This document shows, one piece after another, positions 60,789-64,000 of a DNA stretch of 64,000 bases. Source of the stretch: Microglena sp. YARC (lineage: Eukaryota > Chlorophyta > Chlorophyceae > Chlamydomonadales > Chlamydomonadaceae). Below the pieces are notes generated by a model. That model was not told the DNA's origin. It did no database searches and saw only the letters and a list, made by a program, of their open reading frames with translations. Both the position numbers and the translations under genes were made by a program. Where the stretch lies: positions 17,880,817-17,944,816 of the forward strand of contig CM039466.1 in assembly GCA_022414725.1 (NCBI GenBank), in the 5' to 3' direction. The stretch's first letter is position 1, and every line of letters begins with the position of its first letter.

Positions 60789-61560
60789 CTTCAAGTTATT
60801 CAAAGAAAAAACGTCATGAAGTGTACTAAGCAAGTGTGATATATCAATTTGAAAGGCTTGGTTACATGAAAAGACATGCTGCTAGGTTGTGGAGACGTAC
60901 TCAAAAACACGAATGCTGGCCTTCCTGGTGTTGACCTACAAGTCACGAAGTTTCCTGAGCAAGTGTGATATTTCAAATTTGAAGACTTGGATACATGAAA
61001 AGGCATGATGTCAGGTTGTGAAAGCATACTCAGCAACACGAGTGGTGGCCTTCCTGGTGATGATCTACAGGGTATTTAAACAACAAACGTGATGAAGTGT
61101 ACTGATCAAGTGTGATATTTCAATTTTAAAGACTTTGTTGCATGAAAAGTCATGATGCTAGGTGGAGGCATACTCAGCAACACGAGTGCTGGCCTTCCTG
61201 GTGATGATCTACAGGTCATGAAGTGTGCTGAGCAAGTGTGATATTTAAATTTTAAAGACTCTGTTGCATGAAAAGGCATAATGCCAGGTTGTGGAGGGAT
61301 GCTCGGCGACACGAGTGCTGGAGCTCCTGGTGATGATCTACAAGTCACGAAGTGTACTGAGCAAGTGTGATATTTCAAATTTGAAGACTTGGTTACATGA
61401 AAAGGCATGATGCCAGGTTGTGGAGGCATACTCAGCAACACGAGTGCTGGCCTTCCTAGTGATGACCAACGAGTCACGGAGTTTCCTGAGCAAGTGTGAT
61501 ATTTCAATTTTAAAGACTCTGTTGCATAAAAAGGCACGATGTCCGGTTGTGGAGGCATGC
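60789..61560 (-). repeat. Tandem copies of the 5' edge of the IDH exon 60,649-60,788
   Basis: Five further copies of IITRKASTRVAEYA with acceptors of the CTGTAG/TTGTAG type, at about 60,895-60,945, 61,025-61,070, 61,165-61,215, 61,298-61,345 and 61,428-61,478, spaced about 130-145 bp. Between them lies AAGTGTGATATTTCAA, GACTTGGTTACATGAAAAGG and CATGATGCCAGGTTGTGGAG. Each loses homology soon after GAGTATGCC and has no donor. Changes such as ARG-for-LYS or frameshifts vary by copy. Confidence 0.85.
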
Positions 61561-61910
61561 TGAGACGATAGTGGGTGAATGGTTGGGTGGAACGGTGGGT
61601 ATGGTTGTTGGTGGATGTGGTGTATGGGTGGGTATGGGTGGGCTGTGACAATAGTGTGGTGATGCTGAGACGATGTAGTCAAATGCTACCTGGTGTAGAA
61701 GGATGCTGCAGCCTTGATGGTGGGCTTGCTGCACCACCACCAGCACCACACCACCACAATTCCAGTACCAACACTGACACCATCACCAACATCTGTGTTA
61801 ACCCAACTGTAGGCCAGCCTTGCCAAACACGAAAAAGAAAAAAGAAAAATGGAAAGTGACTCGTTCGAGTGTACATTTTCCAGGTAATATTTTTTTGTAC
61901 TTCCAAAGAC
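61561..61910. other. Unassigned, with a duplicated ATGCTGAGACGAT segment
   Basis: ATGCTGAGACGAT occurs at about 61,557 and 61,662 around a GGTGGGTATGGTTG-rich stretch. No gene is recognised. Confidence 0.4.
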
Positions 61911-61911
61911 G

Positions 61912-61957
61912 GCGAGCAGCCAAATTGCTGGCTGAAGCTATGTAACCAAGTTCGAGT
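61912..61957. repeat. Inverse copy of the poly-G-headed dispersed repeat tail
   Basis: AAAGACGGCGAGCAGCCAAA, TTGCTGGCTGAAGCTATGTA and ACCAAGTTCGAGTTCAAG are the reverse complement of the segment at about 50,690-50,745. No poly-G run is attached. Confidence 0.65.
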
Positions 61958-61964
61958 TCAAGTA

Positions 61965-62030
61965 GGCCAACCTTGTCAGAGGCACACTTGATAGCAGTAA
62001 AGCAAATACTAGCATTCTTGATGATGTCAT
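61965..62030 (-). repeat. Strongly diverged copy of the IDH exon 60,649-60,788
   Basis: The minus strand reads IIKNASICFTAIKCASDKVG, which aligns with [20 protein letters not shown] and NG with one residue less. No convincing splice sites. It could be an older edge copy or chance. Confidence 0.3.
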
Positions 62031-62400
62031 GTGATAGATCTCATAAGGCATGTTGGGCAGAATTAAACCTCGGCCCGCTCCACCCCCCCCCCATACACAC
62101 ACACACACAGGCCGCCTACCCTAAGGTACCGGACTATTATTGCCACAGTTATGGTAGTGCTTGTTGAAACGATGAATACCACGATATTCAAACCTTGGCC
62201 CGGCCTCCCAATATCTATGCTTATCGACATGTGATAGATCTTAAGGCATGTTGGGAGGTTTTGAAGGCATGCTGTGCAGTTTCTATTTAATGTAGTTGGC
62301 TTCTGAAAATATATTGTGTGATTATAAGATATGCTGTTAGAACTGGAATAATGCTGTTTTTTTTAATTCTGCCGTTACATTTTGATTGCATGTCAAGAGC
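62031..62400. other. Unassigned sequence
   Basis: TGTGATAGATCT and AAGGCATGTTGGG recur at about 62,030-62,056 and 62,230-62,253, and CTCGGCCCGCTCC and TTGGCCCGGCCTCC are similar. No gene is recognised. Confidence 0.4.
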
Positions 62401-62403
62401 TTT

Positions 62404-62630
62404 TTTTTGCGGAGCCCCCTCTTCTGGGGGGACAGGAGCCCCCAGGGTCACCGCTTTGTCCAAGTGTCTGTCTATCTGTCAGTCAGTCAGTCAGGCCGTC
62501 TCGTTCCAACCCTGGGCCTCGTAAACCCACTCTCCACACTTCCAACCCTGGGATAGTTCCAACATTGCCGCCGATTTCGAACCCACTCTCCGCCAATTTC
62601 CTGTGTCGCATGCGCCTAGTACTCAATTGT
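62404..62630. repeat. Inverted, diverged copy of the repeat at 63,093-63,355
   Basis: GCGGAGCCCCCTCTTCTGG, GGACAGGAGCCCCCAGGGTC, then ACCCACTCTCCGCCAATTTC and CATGCGCCTAGTAC match the reverse complement of 63,355 back to 63,118 in the same order. About 80 percent similar in the best blocks by eye. Confidence 0.55.
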
Positions 62631-62660
62631 TATTCTTTCATAGAGGGGGTCTTCCGATAG

Positions 62661-62975
62661 CTTTCAGTGATTTGGTCCTTTCCAAGGGTGGGGTCCAGGT
62701 AGTGATTTGACCAGCGATCCATGCGGTGGGGGTTATGTTATTTCAGAAAGGGGGTCTTCTGGTAGCTTTCAGTGATTTGGTCCTTTCCAAGGGTGGGGTC
62801 CAGGTAGTGATTTGACCAGCGATCCATGCGGTGGGGGTTATGTTATTTCAGAAAGGGGGTCTTCCGGTAGCTTTCAGTGATTTGGTCCTTTCCAAGGGTG
62901 GGGTCCAGGTAGTGATTTAGGTAGGGCAGCCCGAAGGGCCATCCTGGGGGGGGGGGGGCTCAGGTTTCAGGTTAG
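62661..62975. repeat. 105-bp tandem repeat, three units
   Basis: CTTTCAGTGATTTGGTCC starts at 62,661, 62,766 and 62,871. Each unit contains AAGGGTGGGGTCCAGGTAGT and, in the first two, CCATGCGGTGGGGGTTATG. Confidence 0.88.
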
Positions 62976-63085
62976 CGGATTTGGGTTGGGGCTCAGGTTT
63001 CAGGTTAGCGGATTTGGGTTGGGGCTCAGGTTTCAGGTTAGCGGATTAGGGTTGGGGCTCAGGTTTCAGGTTAGCGGATTTGTTT
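62967..63085. repeat. 33-bp tandem repeat, four units
   Basis: GGGGCTCAGGTTTCAGGTTA, then GCGGATTTGGGTT, repeated four times. The last unit leads into GTTTTGCCAAAATGGAGTCC. Confidence 0.85.
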
Positions 63086-63830
63086 TGCCAAAATGGAGTC
63101 CCAAGTAGCGATCCCTATAGGTAGCAAGGGAACAGGTACTAGGCAGCGTCGCAAGCGACGCGGAAAATTTACGGAGTGTGTTGGCAACGGAACGAGAGGT
63201 GGCAACGATGGAGCTGACCCAAGCCAGTTTGTTACGAAACAGTCGGCTGACGTGTCAGGCTTCAATTTTTTTGTCGGTCGGTTGGTCGCACAAACGGGCA
63301 ATAGGGTGAATCTTGGGGCTCCTGCCCCCCAGGAGGCGGGGCTCCGCCAATACCCTACGCATGCTATTAGCTTAGGTTTAGGTGGTGATTTGGGAAGAGC
63401 AGCCCGAAGGGCCATACTTGGGGGGTTGGGGCTCAGGTTTCAGGTTAGCGGATTTGTTTTGCCAAAATGGAGTCCCAAGTAGCGATCCCTATAGGTAGCA
63501 AGGGAACAAGTACTAGGCAGCGTCGCAAGCGACGCGGAAAGTTGGCGGAGTGTGTTGGCAACGGAACGAGAGGTGGCAACGATGGAGCTGGCCGAAGCCA
63601 GTTAGTTACGAGACAGTCGGCTGACGTGTCAGGCTTCAATTTTTCGGTCGGTCGGTTGGTCGCACAAACGGACAATAGGGTGAATCTTGGGGCTCCTGCC
63701 CCCTAGGAGGCGGGGCTCCACCACTACCCTACGCATGCTATTAGCTTAGGTTTAGGTAGTGATTTGAGAAGAGCAGCCTGAAGGGCCATCCTGGGGGGAT
63801 TGGGCTAGGTGTAAGGGTAGCGGATTTGTT
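63085..63830. repeat. 374-bp tandem repeat, two units plus a fragment
   Basis: AAAATGGAGTCCCAAGTAGC starts near 63,090 and 63,464, a 374-bp period. A third start near 63,836 (AAAATGTGGTCCAGGTAGTG) is partial. An open frame begins MESQVAIPIGSKGT in both units (63,093-63,482 and 63,467-63,706), but the period is not a multiple of three and no family is recognised, so coding is doubtful. GCGTCGCAAGCGACGC, a perfect palindrome, is in both units (about 63,147 and 63,521). Confidence 0.8.
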
Positions 63831-64000
63831 TTGACAAAATGTGGTCCAGGTAGTGATCGCTATAGGTAACGAGGGGGAACAAATCTGCGCATGCTATTGG
63901 CTTTTGAAGAGATGATGTGAGGTTTGCTTTTTAACATGTGCAGTAAGGGTATGCCTTCAAGGAACTAAAGGCATGCCATGATGTTTTGAGCGCATGTTGT

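Overview
This is eukaryotic nuclear DNA, dominated by repeats and carrying pieces of two intron-containing genes. Introns are GT-AG. A short interstitial run of the plant-type telomere repeat TTTAGGG (12,302-12,330), Ty1/copia retrotransposon debris and a plant/animal-type NAD-isocitrate dehydrogenase suggest a green-lineage alga or a similar protist with a large repeat-rich genome. That assignment is an inference and is weak. Homopolymer indels and a 1,000-N gap (18,531-19,530) point to a long-read draft assembly, so many frameshifts may be sequencing error.

Layout from left to right. 1-5,646: decayed Ty1/copia material on the + strand (end of reverse transcriptase, RNase H, LTR-like repeat, integrase fragment, second LTR-like repeat). 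5,647-12,935: a tandem array of a 1.23-kb unit (five full copies, then decayed ones). Each full unit carries a TATA-like box, a 16-bp hairpin enclosing an 8-codon-class upstream ORF, and a 152-codon ORF of unknown function. 12,977-15,019: a G-rich segment bounded by imperfect inverted repeats that start with poly-G, with a small fold-back element inside. 15,020-17,935: an AT microsatellite and unassigned sequence. 17,936-44,442: about 25 kb of AC-rich satellite, mainly a 62-bp unit that is itself a diverged dimer, degenerate on the left and nearly uniform on the right. 44,446-47,735: two exons of an unrecognised coiled-coil-type gene (+ strand) among copies of their own ends and minisatellites. 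47,736-52,240: unassigned sequence with small repeats, including a poly-G-headed repeat family. 52,241-60,788: the last three exons of an NAD-dependent isocitrate dehydrogenase gene (- strand), which join in frame to give about 192 C-terminal residues; the N-terminal exons are not recognised and are probably beyond the right edge. 61,600-64,000: dispersed and tandem repeats.

The most striking feature is a rule that holds in both genes. Recognisable exons are bordered by tandem copies of their own edge together with the adjoining splice site: copies of the 5' edge with its acceptor lie upstream of an exon, and copies of the 3' edge with its donor lie downstream. In the isocitrate dehydrogenase gene the copies of the last exon's 5' edge have grown into about 19 units arranged as a higher-order A-B-C repeat. 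This looks like intron growth by repeated duplication across splice junctions, and it is the best candidate here for an undescribed process.
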